Source: an uncultured Chlorobiota bacterium (GTDB lineage Bacteria; Bacteroidota; Bacteroidia; Bacteroidales; JAADGE01). From it: a DNA stretch of 10,713 nt. The DNA lies in the NCBI GenBank assembly GCA_947311265.1, contig CAMZKQ010000233.1, positions 1-10,713 of the forward strand. The letters run 5' to 3'. The position numbers were made by a program, and so were the translations under genes. Positions 1 through 6,888 of this stretch are shown piece by piece (position 1 is the first letter of the stretch; each line of letters starts with the position of its first letter). A model generated the notes under the pieces. It did not search any database. It was not told where the DNA came from and saw only the letters and a list, made by a program, of their open reading frames with translations.

Positions 1-708
1 ATAAACCAACAAGCAGGTAGCATTTCCGGAGCAAGCCAAAATATGCGCAACGCCTCCAACGTTATTTCCGATAGTGCATCAGACTTAGCATCAACCGCCG
101 AAGAAGCCGCCAGTTCGGTGGAAGAAATGTCAGCAAATATCCAACAAAACTCAAGCAATGCTGATGAAACAGCAAAAATATCGTCTAAAATTGTACGAGA
201 TATTCGTATCAGCAGCAAGGCGGTAAATAAAACCGCAAATGCCCTAAAAGCAATTACCGAACGAATTTCTTTCATCAACGCCATTGCTACAAAAACAAAT
301 ACGCTTGCCCTTAATGCCTCGGTTGAGGCCGCTGGTGCAGGGCAATTTGGGCAGGGTTTTGGGGTAATTGCCCGAGAAGTAAAACAATTGGCAAAAGAAA
401 GTGCCGATGCGGCTGCAAAAATACAATCCCTATCCAACTCCGGTATTGATATTGCCGATAAATCGGTAATGATGCTAGAAAAACTAGTGCCAGAAGTAGA
501 GAAAACGGCAAAACTGGTAGAGCAAATTAATACCTCTAGTAGCGAGCAGTTAAATAGTGCCAACCTTATCAATAACGAAATTCAACAACTAAATATGCTT
601 TCGCAGAAAAATGCTGAAATCTCTCAGGAAACTGAAAAAAACGCTAAGTTTTTATCCCTCCAATCTCAAAACTTATTAGATATAATTTCTTTCTTTAGAT
701 TAAAATAA
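1..708 (+). CDS. Methyl-accepting chemotaxis protein, C-terminal signalling domain (5' partial)
   Basis: The frame is open from base 1 with no start, so this is the C-terminal part (235 codons) of a longer receptor. What is visible is the cytoplasmic four-helix signalling domain: the descending helix with SSVEEMSANIQQ, the hairpin tip with TNTLALNASVEAA followed by GFGVIAREVKQLA, and the returning helix ending in ISFFRLK, a typical receptor C-terminus. Such domains bind CheW and CheA and relay signals from a sensor domain, which here would lie upstream of the window together with any membrane segments and HAMP domain. The tip is divergent: by alignment to E. coli Tsr, F373, I377, R388, E391 and R394 are replaced by T, T, G, Q and Q. 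No chemotaxis gene lies downstream. The family call is firm; a role in chemotaxis is not shown. Confidence 0.93.
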   Translation: MNQQAGSISGASQNMRNASNVISDSASDLASTAEEAASSVEEMSANIQQNSSNADETAKISSKIVRDIRISSKAVNKTANALKAITERISFINAIATKTNTLALNASVEAAGAGQFGQGFGVIAREVKQLAKESADAAAKIQSLSNSGIDIADKSVMMLEKLVPEVEKTAKLVEQINTSSSEQLNSANLINNEIQQLNMLSQKNAEISQETEKNAKFLSLQSQNLLDIISFFRLK

Positions 709-710
709 GC

Positions 711-745
711 CCCCCTTGAAAATAAAACTTCCCGAAAGGGGAAAA
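711..745. terminator. Weak hairpin after the chemoreceptor gene
   Basis: Just after the stop codon, CCCCTT (712-717) can pair with AAGGGG (736-741); alternatively TTCCC (729-733) pairs with GGGAA (739-743) around a GAAAG loop. There is no T-tract on the + strand side, only A-rich sequence, so intrinsic termination of the chemoreceptor transcript is possible but weakly supported. The A-rich run before the hairpin would suit termination on the opposite strand, but no gene is seen there. Confidence 0.25.
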
Positions 746-785
746 ACAGAAACTAGAACTGTAACCGCAAGTTTGGCTAGTCTAT

Positions 786-1055
786 ATGTTCAATTTGACC
801 CTTTCTATAGTCTTCATTCTTAGGATTATTCATTTTTTTAGAACAATTTGGCAAAGCAAAACCATCAGGATTAGAAACGATGAGTTAAAATTATCTATTA
901 CTTCTGTATTTGGAGAGGAAAAAAATCAAAAAAATTACTTACTTTGTAAGATTGAAAATCTTTTGCCAATAAAGCAAAGAATTGACTCTGAAACTGGGCT
1001 GTCCTTAAACCCATTACAAAATAAAATTATATTTTATTATAATGGGCAAGTGTAA
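786..1055 (+). CDS. Doubtful small ORF, hypothetical protein
   Basis: An 89-codon reading frame lies in the otherwise gene-free stretch 709-1172. Residues 1-20 are hydrophobic (MFNLTLSIVFILRIIHFF), and the rest is polar and lysine/asparagine-rich with no motif I recognise. The second half reads with plausible codon use, so it could be a small membrane-anchored protein or the tail of a decayed gene. There is no clear ribosome binding site, and an AT-rich spacer could produce such a frame by chance. The rest of the 464-base gap holds the weak hairpin near 711-745, the inverted repeat at 1082-1106 and nothing else I can name. Confidence 0.25.
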   Translation: MFNLTLSIVFILRIIHFFRTIWQSKTIRIRNDELKLSITSVFGEEKNQKNYLLCKIENLLPIKQRIDSETGLSLNPLQNKIIFYYNGQV

Positions 1056-1081
1056 TAATCGGTAGTGGGTTAGATTTTAAT

Positions 1082-1106
1082 TTGCCAACCTGCTTGTACT
1101 TGGCAA
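1082..1106. repeat. 7-bp inverted repeat upstream of the ABC transporter genes
   Basis: TTGCCAA (1082-1088) is the exact reverse complement of TTGGCAA (1100-1106), with 11 bases between. It lies about 67 bases before the ATPase start codon, where a promoter or operator would be expected. It could be a regulator site or a leader hairpin; no factor can be named from the sequence. Confidence 0.35.
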
Positions 1107-1172
1107 CGTATTGATAATAGACCAGTTAAATAAAAAAATACAAAAATGAAAGCTAAAGACTAAACTAAAATA

Positions 1173-2138
1173 ATGGAGATTTTAAAAGCCGTAGATATAA
1201 AAAAAACATTTGAGGCACACCAAGCCCTTTCGGGCGTAAGTATTACTTGCAAAGAAGCAACAATATTTGGGCTTTTGGGCCCCAATGGAGCAGGAAAAAC
1301 AACACTCATTCGCATCATTAACCAAATAACTGCCCCTGATAGTGGCGAAGTTTTCTTTAATGGCAAACGTTTGCAACCACACCATATTAAGCAAATTGGC
1401 TACCTTCCAGAAGAGCGGGGTTTGTACAAAAAAATGAAAACAGGCGAGCAAGCCCTCTACTTTGCCCGCCTAAAAGGCATGAGCCGTACCGATGCACTTA
1501 AAAGGCTTAAATTTCAATTCGATAAGTTTGATATAATGCCATGGTGGAACAAAAAAGTAGAAGAGCTATCCAAAGGCATGGCACAGAAAGTACAATTTAT
1601 TACCACAATTTTACACCAACCAAAACTGCTCATTTTCGACGAACCATTTAGCGGCTTCGACCCCATAAATGCCAATTTATTAAAATCTGAAATTCTGGAA
1701 TTAAAAGAAAATGGAGCATCAATTATATTTTCGACACATAATATGGCCTCCGCCGAAGAAGTTTGCGACAAAATTGCACTTATAAATAACTCTAAAAAAA
1801 TTTTAGATGGAGAAATTTCAGAAATCAAAAATAGCTTCAAAACCAATACTTACGAAATTATATTCGATGGGAAATACAATAAATTTAAAGCCGCACTTAC
1901 TGCCGACTATGAAATTCTAAGCACCGAAGAGAAAAAAGGAGAAAACATTATAAAAGTGAGGTTGAAAAACCCTGCTAACTCCAATAATATGCTAACAACA
2001 ATGGCCGACTGCGGGAAAATATCCTCTTTCAGAGAATTAATACCCTCTATCCAAGACATTTTCATACAAGCCGTAGGCGAAGGAAAAGTGAATAAAACAC
2101 AAGAAAAAAGCGACTTGCCAGAAGCACTTGCAAACTAA
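1173..2138 (+). CDS. ABC transporter ATP-binding protein (NatA-like, exporter type)
   Basis: This 321-residue ATPase powers the exporter encoded with the next gene. Nucleotide-binding motifs are complete: Walker A GPNGAGKTT (about 36-44), the IGYLPEERGLY segment in the Q-loop region (75-85), signature LSKGM (132-136), Walker B LLIFDEP (152-158) and the H-loop histidine in STHNM (H189). The PEERGLY form, with glutamate where many ABC proteins have glutamine, together with LSKGM, is typical of the NatA-like branch. Residues from about 210 on form the C-terminal extension seen in that branch (DUF4162 type). The start gives the usual N-terminus MEILKAVDIKKTF. The permease gene begins 27 bases after the stop, so the two genes very likely form an operon. 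The substrate is unknown; NatAB of Bacillus exports sodium, but relatives carry other cargo. Confidence 0.93.
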   Translation: MEILKAVDIKKTFEAHQALSGVSITCKEATIFGLLGPNGAGKTTLIRIINQITAPDSGEVFFNGKRLQPHHIKQIGYLPEERGLYKKMKTGEQALYFARLKGMSRTDALKRLKFQFDKFDIMPWWNKKVEELSKGMAQKVQFITTILHQPKLLIFDEPFSGFDPINANLLKSEILELKENGASIIFSTHNMASAEEVCDKIALINNSKKILDGEISEIKNSFKTNTYEIIFDGKYNKFKAALTADYEILSTEEKKGENIIKVRLKNPANSNNMLTTMADCGKISSFRELIPSIQDIFIQAVGEGKVNKTQEKSDLPEALAN

Positions 2139-2165
2139 GTATCTCAAAACAAAGAAAAACAAAGA

Positions 2166-3425
2166 ATGAACACAGTCCTCCTAATTATACAGCGAGAATA
2201 CCTTACCAGAGTAAAGAAAAAATCATTTATTATAATGACCCTTATTGGCCCCTTGCTGATGTCGGCATTATTTGTTATCCCTGCATGGATTGCCACAAAA
2301 GGCAGCGACGAAATGAGGTTTGTTACCGTAATCGACAAAACGGGCGAGTTTGTAAACACCTTTAAAGATACCAAGGAATATAAATTTCTTTGGCGACCAA
2401 ATTCCAAGCTAAAAGAAGTAAAAGAAAACTTAAAAGACGATAAAAACTCTGCCGTTTTGCTTATCCCCAAAGAAGGCGTTACAAAAGGCGTAACAATTTA
2501 CTCGAACAAGCACATAGGGATTGGGCTAAAAAGCCACATTGCACGTAGCCTTTCGGCAGAAGCACAAAACATTAATCTGCAGAAACTAGGCATAACGCCA
2601 GAACACATTGCCGCATCGCAAGTACATGTGCCTGTACAAACTGTAAAGTGGACTGATGAAGGCGAAAAAACCGACTCGGCAGAATTGATGATGATTGCCG
2701 GGTTTATAGCTGCAATAATTATCTATATGTTTATATTTATGTACGGCTCGCAAGTGATGCGTGGAGTTATCGAAGAAAAAACAAGCCGAGTAGTCGAAGT
2801 CATTATTTCGTCGGTAAAGCCCTTTCAGCTCATGGCAGGAAAAATTATAGGCATTGCCCTAGTTGCCCTCACCCAATTTCTCCTCTGGGGAATCCTTACA
2901 GGAATTATTGTTTTTGGGCTAAAAAACTTTGCTGGCATAGAAACAGGTGGTGGTATTGGCGACAAACTTCCGCCAGGAATGATGGAAGCATTATTTACTT
3001 ACAACTGGCAACCCCTTTTATTCTCAATACTATTTTTCTTTATTGCCGGCTACTTATTATACGCCTCCCTTTTTGCAGCCATCGGCTCTGCGGCCGATAA
3101 CGAAACGGATACTCAGCAATTTATGCTACCCGTTACAATCCCTTTAATCCTAGCATTTGCAGCAGCAGCAAGCATTATGGAGCAACCCAGCGGAAACGTA
3201 GCCTTTTGGTTCTCCATTATTCCCTTTACTTCACCAATAATAATGCCACTACGCATTGCCGCCGATGCTTACCAAGCATGGGAACTAGCACTCTCTATGG
3301 CAATTTTGATAGCCACCATTACAGCTACAATATGGTTTGCTGCAAAAATTTACCGAGTAGGCATCCTTATGTATGGCAAAAAAGTATCCTACAAAGAACT
3401 TTGGAAATGGATACGGTATAAATAA
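2166..3425 (+). CDS. ABC-2 type transporter permease (NatB-like)
   Basis: This 419-residue inner-membrane protein is the likely partner of the preceding ATPase. It has an N-terminal membrane helix (about 21-43), a large soluble, probably extracytoplasmic domain (about 44-172), then a bundle of roughly five or six helices (about 173-195, 224-251, 282-305, 320-336, 343-363 and 372-393). Between the second and third helices lies MRGVIEEKTSRVVEVIISS (198-216) followed by VKPFQLMAGKI, a hallmark of NatB-type permeases that probably contacts the ATPase. Length and layout are normal for the family, and the chain ends with a basic cytoplasmic tail. Exported substrate cannot be inferred. The 80-base gap after it, with the palindrome at 3438-3450, suggests that the next gene may have its own promoter. 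Confidence 0.92.
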   Translation: MNTVLLIIQREYLTRVKKKSFIIMTLIGPLLMSALFVIPAWIATKGSDEMRFVTVIDKTGEFVNTFKDTKEYKFLWRPNSKLKEVKENLKDDKNSAVLLIPKEGVTKGVTIYSNKHIGIGLKSHIARSLSAEAQNINLQKLGITPEHIAASQVHVPVQTVKWTDEGEKTDSAELMMIAGFIAAIIIYMFIFMYGSQVMRGVIEEKTSRVVEVIISSVKPFQLMAGKIIGIALVALTQFLLWGILTGIIVFGLKNFAGIETGGGIGDKLPPGMMEALFTYNWQPLLFSILFFFIAGYLLYASLFAAIGSAADNETDTQQFMLPVTIPLILAFAAAASIMEQPSGNVAFWFSIIPFTSPIIMPLRIAADAYQAWELALSMAILIATITATIWFAAKIYRVGILMYGKKVSYKELWKWIRYK

Positions 3426-3434
3426 GAAAAATAG

Positions 3435-3465
3435 TACTTTGTAATACAAAATGATTTACTTTGTA
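3435..3465 (+). promoter_or_regulatory. Palindrome and repeated 9-mer upstream of the ABC1 kinase gene
   Basis: TACTTTGTA occurs twice, at 3435-3443 and 3457-3465, 22 bases apart start to start, which is close to two helical turns. The first copy overlaps a perfect odd palindrome TTTGTAATACAAA (3438-3450; six-base arms about a central A). The second copy sits in TTACTTTG (3456-3463), one base off the Bacteroidota -7 element TAnnTTTG, 42 bases before the ATG at 3506. I see no -33 TTTG at the expected distance. This may be a promoter with an operator; it is a reading of pattern only. Confidence 0.35.
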
Positions 3466-3505
3466 GAAAAATATTTATTTTAGAAACAACGAGTAAAATA
3501 CGGCT

Positions 3506-5185
3506 ATGATTTTTGATAAAACCGTAAAAAATATTTCTCGCATAGGCGAAGTAATTAATATCCTAGTCCGCTTCGGGTTCGACGATATTATTGCCAACAC
3601 GCCATTACAAAAGCTAGTACCTCGTAAATTCCAGTTTGGCAGTAGCTCCGATAAGCCTTTTGAATACAACCGCTGGGAGCGTATCCGTATGGTTATCGAA
3701 GAGTTAGGAACAACCTTTATAAAATTGGCACAAATCCTAAGCAACCGACCAGATATTTTGCCCCACCAACTAATTAAAGAATTTTCTAAACTAAGAAGCA
3801 ACGTACCGCCATTTAGTACTATCGAAGCAAAAAAAATCATTGAAAAGGAAACAGGGAAAAAAATTCATGAACTGTTTTCATATTTTGATAACCGCACAAT
3901 TGGCTCTGGCTCAGTAGCACAAGTGCACCGGGCAAGGCTCATGCGTGGCGAAGATGTTGTGGTAAAAGTACAACGCCCCGACGCTGGCGACAAAGTACGC
4001 ACCGACCTTATTCTACTCCGAGAATTTGTAAAATTAACCGAAAATTATTTTCATGGGCTAGGCATACTTAACCCACTCGAAATTGTCGAAACTTTTGAAG
4101 AGGCCATGAACGAGGAACTTGATTTTAGGCACGAAGCCCAATCAATGTCCCGATTTAGGCATATTTATTCCGAAAACAGAGAATATTATATCCCCAAGCC
4201 CTACAAAGAAATTTCATCATCAAAAATACTAGTCATAGAATTTGCAGCAGGCTGCGAAATCGACAATGTTGAGCAAATGCACGATTGGGGCATACGCCCC
4301 ACAGACGTTGCAGAAAAACTAATGAGCATATACCTCGACCAAATTTTCCTTACAGGATATTTCCATGCCGACCCACACCCAGGCAATATTTTGATACGCC
4401 CCAACAAACAAATTATCCTCATCGACTTTGGTATGACGGGGCGGCTTACACGCCGCCAGAAATACGACTTTGCAGGCGTATCCTTAGCCCTTTCGCAGCG
4501 ACACCCCAAGAGCCTAGCGGTAAACCTACGGCGGTTAGCCGTAAATAGCGAAGTGGAAAATATGAAAATGTTTGAGCATGATTTAGAAACCATTATCGAC
4601 GATTTTACAATCCTAAATACCGGAGAATACAAAGTCTCCGACTTTATAGGTCGGCTCCGAAAAATAGTTTACGACTACAAACTTCGCATACCCGGGCAGA
4701 TATTTTTAATACTACGCACCCTAGCAATACTCGAAGGCATTGGGCGAAAATTACACCCCGATTTCCGCACCATGACCATGATAGAACCCTATGCACGGAA
4801 AATACTTACCGAACAAATGTCGCCCAAAAATGTACGCACCGAGCTAAATTACTCCGCATCGCAGATGCTCTCGTTACTCAACAGCTCGCCCGCCGATGTA
4901 AAGTATATTTTACGAAAACTTCGCAAAGGCGAAATCAGCTCCAACCTCAAAATTACAGGCTTCAACGAGTTTCTTCAGAAACTCGATTCGGTAACCAATC
5001 GCATCGTTTTAGCCCTAGTAATTTCAGCCCTATTTCTGGCCTCCGCTATAATGATGGTTGCCTCACCACCAGAAATGCTCAGCTTTTTAGGTATGCCAAT
5101 AGCCAGTATTATCGGCTTTGCCCTTTCGGGATTCTGGAGCTTGTGGCTAATGTTTTATGTGATAAGAATTAGACGTAAGCGATAA
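3506..5185 (+). CDS. ABC1/UbiB (ADCK/COQ8) family atypical kinase-like protein
   Basis: This 559-residue protein belongs to the UbiB/COQ8 family, whose characterised members support quinone biosynthesis through ATPase or lipid-linked activity. Bacteroidota generally make menaquinone, so the role here is open. Visible motifs are KLAQ (73-76) in the family-specific N-terminal extension, where KxGQ is usual; the nucleotide loop GSGSVAQVH (133-141), where an AAAS or ASAS form is usual; the lysine in VVVKVQRP (K154); EELDFRHEA (203-211); the catalytic segment FHADPHPGN (286-294); and IDFG (306-309). Two C-terminal membrane helices (about 510-530 and 535-553) and a basic end match UbiB architecture. 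The catalytic core is complete, so the protein is probably active. The start follows an 80-base gap; LuxC-type reductase begins 28 bases after its stop. Confidence 0.94.
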   Translation: MIFDKTVKNISRIGEVINILVRFGFDDIIANTPLQKLVPRKFQFGSSSDKPFEYNRWERIRMVIEELGTTFIKLAQILSNRPDILPHQLIKEFSKLRSNVPPFSTIEAKKIIEKETGKKIHELFSYFDNRTIGSGSVAQVHRARLMRGEDVVVKVQRPDAGDKVRTDLILLREFVKLTENYFHGLGILNPLEIVETFEEAMNEELDFRHEAQSMSRFRHIYSENREYYIPKPYKEISSSKILVIEFAAGCEIDNVEQMHDWGIRPTDVAEKLMSIYLDQIFLTGYFHADPHPGNILIRPNKQIILIDFGMTGRLTRRQKYDFAGVSLALSQRHPKSLAVNLRRLAVNSEVENMKMFEHDLETIIDDFTILNTGEYKVSDFIGRLRKIVYDYKLRIPGQIFLILRTLAILEGIGRKLHPDFRTMTMIEPYARKILTEQMSPKNVRTELNYSASQMLSLLNSSPADVKYILRKLRKGEISSNLKITGFNEFLQKLDSVTNRIVLALVISALFLASAIMMVASPPEMLSFLGMPIASIIGFALSGFWSLWLMFYVIRIRRKR

Positions 5186-5213
5186 ATTATTATATCCAAA
5201 AAGAAACCATTAA

Positions 5214-6212
5214 ATGAATTTAGAACAGCGAATAAACGCCTTTACAGCACTCGGAAAATCAGTTACTAAACTCGTTTTAGATAAACCTGCCAAAGCAAAT
5301 AGTTGGTTTACTTCCGAAAATTTAGCACTCGCCAGCCAAGGCATAAAAAAAATGCTTTCGCATGAAAATTTAAACCACTGGGTGGCTATCTACCCTAAAT
5401 TAGCAGAAGAAATTGAGCCTAAAAACATAGCAGTAATCATGGCAGGAAATATCCCACTCGTTGGCTTTCATGATTTTTTATCGGTGCTTATTTCGGGGCA
5501 TAATTTTATTGGCAAACTTTCGTCGAAAGACGAAAAACTACTGCCACTATTGGCCAATAAATTAATTGAGATTGAACCTGAATTTAAAGAAAAAATTGCG
5601 TTTACAGAAGATAGGCTAAGTAATTTTGATGCCGTTATAGCCACAGGAAGCAATAATTCGGCACGCTATTTCGATTATTATTTTGGAAAATATCCTAACT
5701 TAATACGCAAAAATAGGCACTCGGTAGCCGTACTTACAGGCAATGAAACTAAGGCTGATTTAGAAAATCTTGCCCACGATATTTTTAGCTACTTTGGTAT
5801 GGGCTGCCGAAATGTATCTAAATTATACCTTCCAAAAGGCTTCGATTTGCAGAGCATTTTTCCGCCGATGATGAACTATGAGAAAATCATTAACCACAAT
5901 AAATATGCTAATAATTACGACTACCATCGTGCCATATTCCTAATGAATTTAACTAAATTTTGGGATAACGGATTTATTACTCTTACCGAAAGTGAAGCAT
6001 TAGGGGCGCCAGTTTCTGTTTTGTTTTTTGAATATTATGAAGCTATTGAACCCCTAAAAATAAAACTCAAAGAGCAAAAAAAACAACTCCAATGCGTTGT
6101 TGCCCTGCCCGGAATAATTAAAAAAAGCATTGCTTTTGGGCAAACCCAACAGCCTGAACTTTGGGACTATGCAGACAATACAGACACCATTGAGTTTTTA
6201 CTTAGTGTTTAA
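5214..6212 (+). CDS. Acyl-CoA reductase, LuxC family
   Basis: This 332-residue protein resembles the LuxC-type acyl-CoA reductases common in Bacteroidota, which belong to the aldehyde dehydrogenase superfamily and reduce activated fatty acyl groups to aldehydes with NADPH. Supporting segments are NIAVIMAGNIPLVGFHDFL (71-89), GKLSSKDEKLLP (100-111), the dinucleotide-site segment VIATGSNNSARYF (141-153), NRHSVAVL (167-174) and the nucleophile region YFGMGCRNVSKLY (193-205), with C198 as the likely catalytic cysteine. Length is normal. No lux genes, acyltransferase or acyl-protein synthetase are nearby, so bioluminescence is not implied; the physiological substrate is unknown. The gene sits 28 bases behind the ABC1 kinase gene and may share its transcript. 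A 61-base AT-rich spacer separates it from ruvC. Confidence 0.87.
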   Translation: MNLEQRINAFTALGKSVTKLVLDKPAKANSWFTSENLALASQGIKKMLSHENLNHWVAIYPKLAEEIEPKNIAVIMAGNIPLVGFHDFLSVLISGHNFIGKLSSKDEKLLPLLANKLIEIEPEFKEKIAFTEDRLSNFDAVIATGSNNSARYFDYYFGKYPNLIRKNRHSVAVLTGNETKADLENLAHDIFSYFGMGCRNVSKLYLPKGFDLQSIFPPMMNYEKIINHNKYANNYDYHRAIFLMNLTKFWDNGFITLTESEALGAPVSVLFFEYYEAIEPLKIKLKEQKKQLQCVVALPGIIKKSIAFGQTQQPELWDYADNTDTIEFLLSV

Positions 6213-6273
6213 GTTCTAGTTAAGATGTATTTGTCTATTTTGTTTAATATCAGTAATATATAATTAATAATAA

Positions 6274-6825
6274 ATGAAAGAGGAACGTGTAATTTTAGGC
6301 ATTGACCCCGGTACATCTATTTCAGGCTATGGGCTAATTCGCTCGGTGGGGAAAAAGCCCGAGCTTATTGCCATGGGAATTATAGATATGTCCAGAATTA
6401 GTGATACTTACCTGAAACTCAAAAAAATATTTGAGCGTACACTCTCGCTAATCGACGAGTTTCACCCCGACGAGATGGCACTTGAAGCTCCATTTTTTGG
6501 CAAAAATGTACAGTCAATGTTAAAATTGGGCAGGGCCCAAGGCGTAGCCATGGCTGCTGGGCTGTACCGCTCTATCCCGATAACCGAGTATGCTCCTCGT
6601 AAGATTAAATTGGCCATTACTGGCAGCGGTACTGCCTCGAAAGAGCAAGTGGCGATAATCCTAAAAAATCAACTTAGGTTTAAAGAAATTCCTAAAAACC
6701 TCGATGCCACCGATGGGCTTGCTGCTGCGGTTTGCCATTTTTACCAAAAAAATGTAACTTTTGGCAATAAACCAGCAAATAGCTGGGCAGATTTTGTTAA
6801 AAAAAATCCGAAAAGAGTGAAGTAG
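6274..6825 (+). CDS. ruvC: Holliday junction endodeoxyribonuclease RuvC
   Basis: RuvC resolves Holliday junctions made during recombination and repair, working with the RuvAB branch-migration complex. The 183-residue chain has the RNase H-like fold signature GIDPGTSISGYGL (D11), the second acidic residue in LEAPFFGKN (E71), LKLGRAQGVAMAA (83-95), YAPRKIKLAITGSGTASKEQ (106-125) and the C-terminal acidic pair in LDATDGLAAAVCHF (D144, D147), so the active site is intact. Length is slightly above the E. coli protein, normal for this phylum. No ruvA or ruvB lies in the window. The 61 bases before the start (6213-6273) are very AT-rich and may hold a promoter, but I see no clean consensus. A strong hairpin terminator follows the stop codon directly. 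An A8 run (6799-6806) near the end is in frame and needs no correction. Confidence 0.97.
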   Translation: MKEERVILGIDPGTSISGYGLIRSVGKKPELIAMGIIDMSRISDTYLKLKKIFERTLSLIDEFHPDEMALEAPFFGKNVQSMLKLGRAQGVAMAAGLYRSIPITEYAPRKIKLAITGSGTASKEQVAIILKNQLRFKEIPKNLDATDGLAAAVCHFYQKNVTFGNKPANSWADFVKKNPKRVK

Positions 6826-6826
6826 G

Positions 6827-6872
6827 AGGGAGGTAAAATTAATTTAATTTGCCTCCCTTTGGCATAATTTTT
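6827..6872 (+). terminator. Intrinsic terminator after ruvC
   Basis: AGGGAGG (6827-6833) pairs perfectly with CCTCCCT (6852-6858). The stem extends inward by a T-G wobble and three A-T pairs to about 11 pairs around a roughly 10-base AT-only loop. It begins two bases after the ruvC stop. A T-rich stretch follows (TTT at 6858-6860, then ATTTTTA at 6867-6873). This is the best terminator in the window and should separate ruvC from the peptidase gene. Confidence 0.72.
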
Positions 6873-6888
6873 ATACCTAAATAGGTAT
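6873..6888. promoter_or_regulatory. Near-continuous palindrome overlapping the M15 peptidase start codon
   Basis: ATACCTA (6873-6879) and TAGGTAT (6882-6888) are perfect 7-base inverted arms separated by two bases, and the right arm includes the first two bases of the ATG at 6887. The spacing suits either a dimeric regulator site or, in RNA, a tight element hiding the start (a two-base loop is too small unless the inner pairs open). No regulator can be named. Confidence 0.4.

Noticed and set aside
1146..1163. Five-codon ORF (MKAKD) ahead of the ABC ATPase, as a possible leader peptide
   Set aside because: It is too short, has no attenuator hairpin after it, and would occur by chance in AT-rich DNA.
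1514..1846. Open frame of 110 codons on the - strand within the ABC ATPase gene
   Set aside because: It lies opposite the Walker B and H-loop coding region and has no recognisable motif.
4285..4548. Alternative + frame inside the ABC1 kinase gene
   Set aside because: It overlaps the catalytic loop and DFG coding region in another frame, and its proline- and arginine-rich product looks like an off-frame reading.
4201..4632. Open frame of 143 codons on the - strand within the ABC1 kinase gene
   Set aside because: It lies wholly opposite a well-supported gene with intact family motifs, and its translation shows no domain; it is a mirror effect of codon use.
5214..6212. Bioluminescence (lux) locus suggested by the LuxC family call
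   Set aside because: No luciferase subunits, acyltransferase or acyl-protein synthetase are nearby, and LuxC-type reductases are common in non-luminous Bacteroidota.
6799..6806. A8 run near the end of ruvC as a second frameshift site
   Set aside because: The frame through it is intact and gives a normal RuvC C-terminus and length, so nothing needs explaining.
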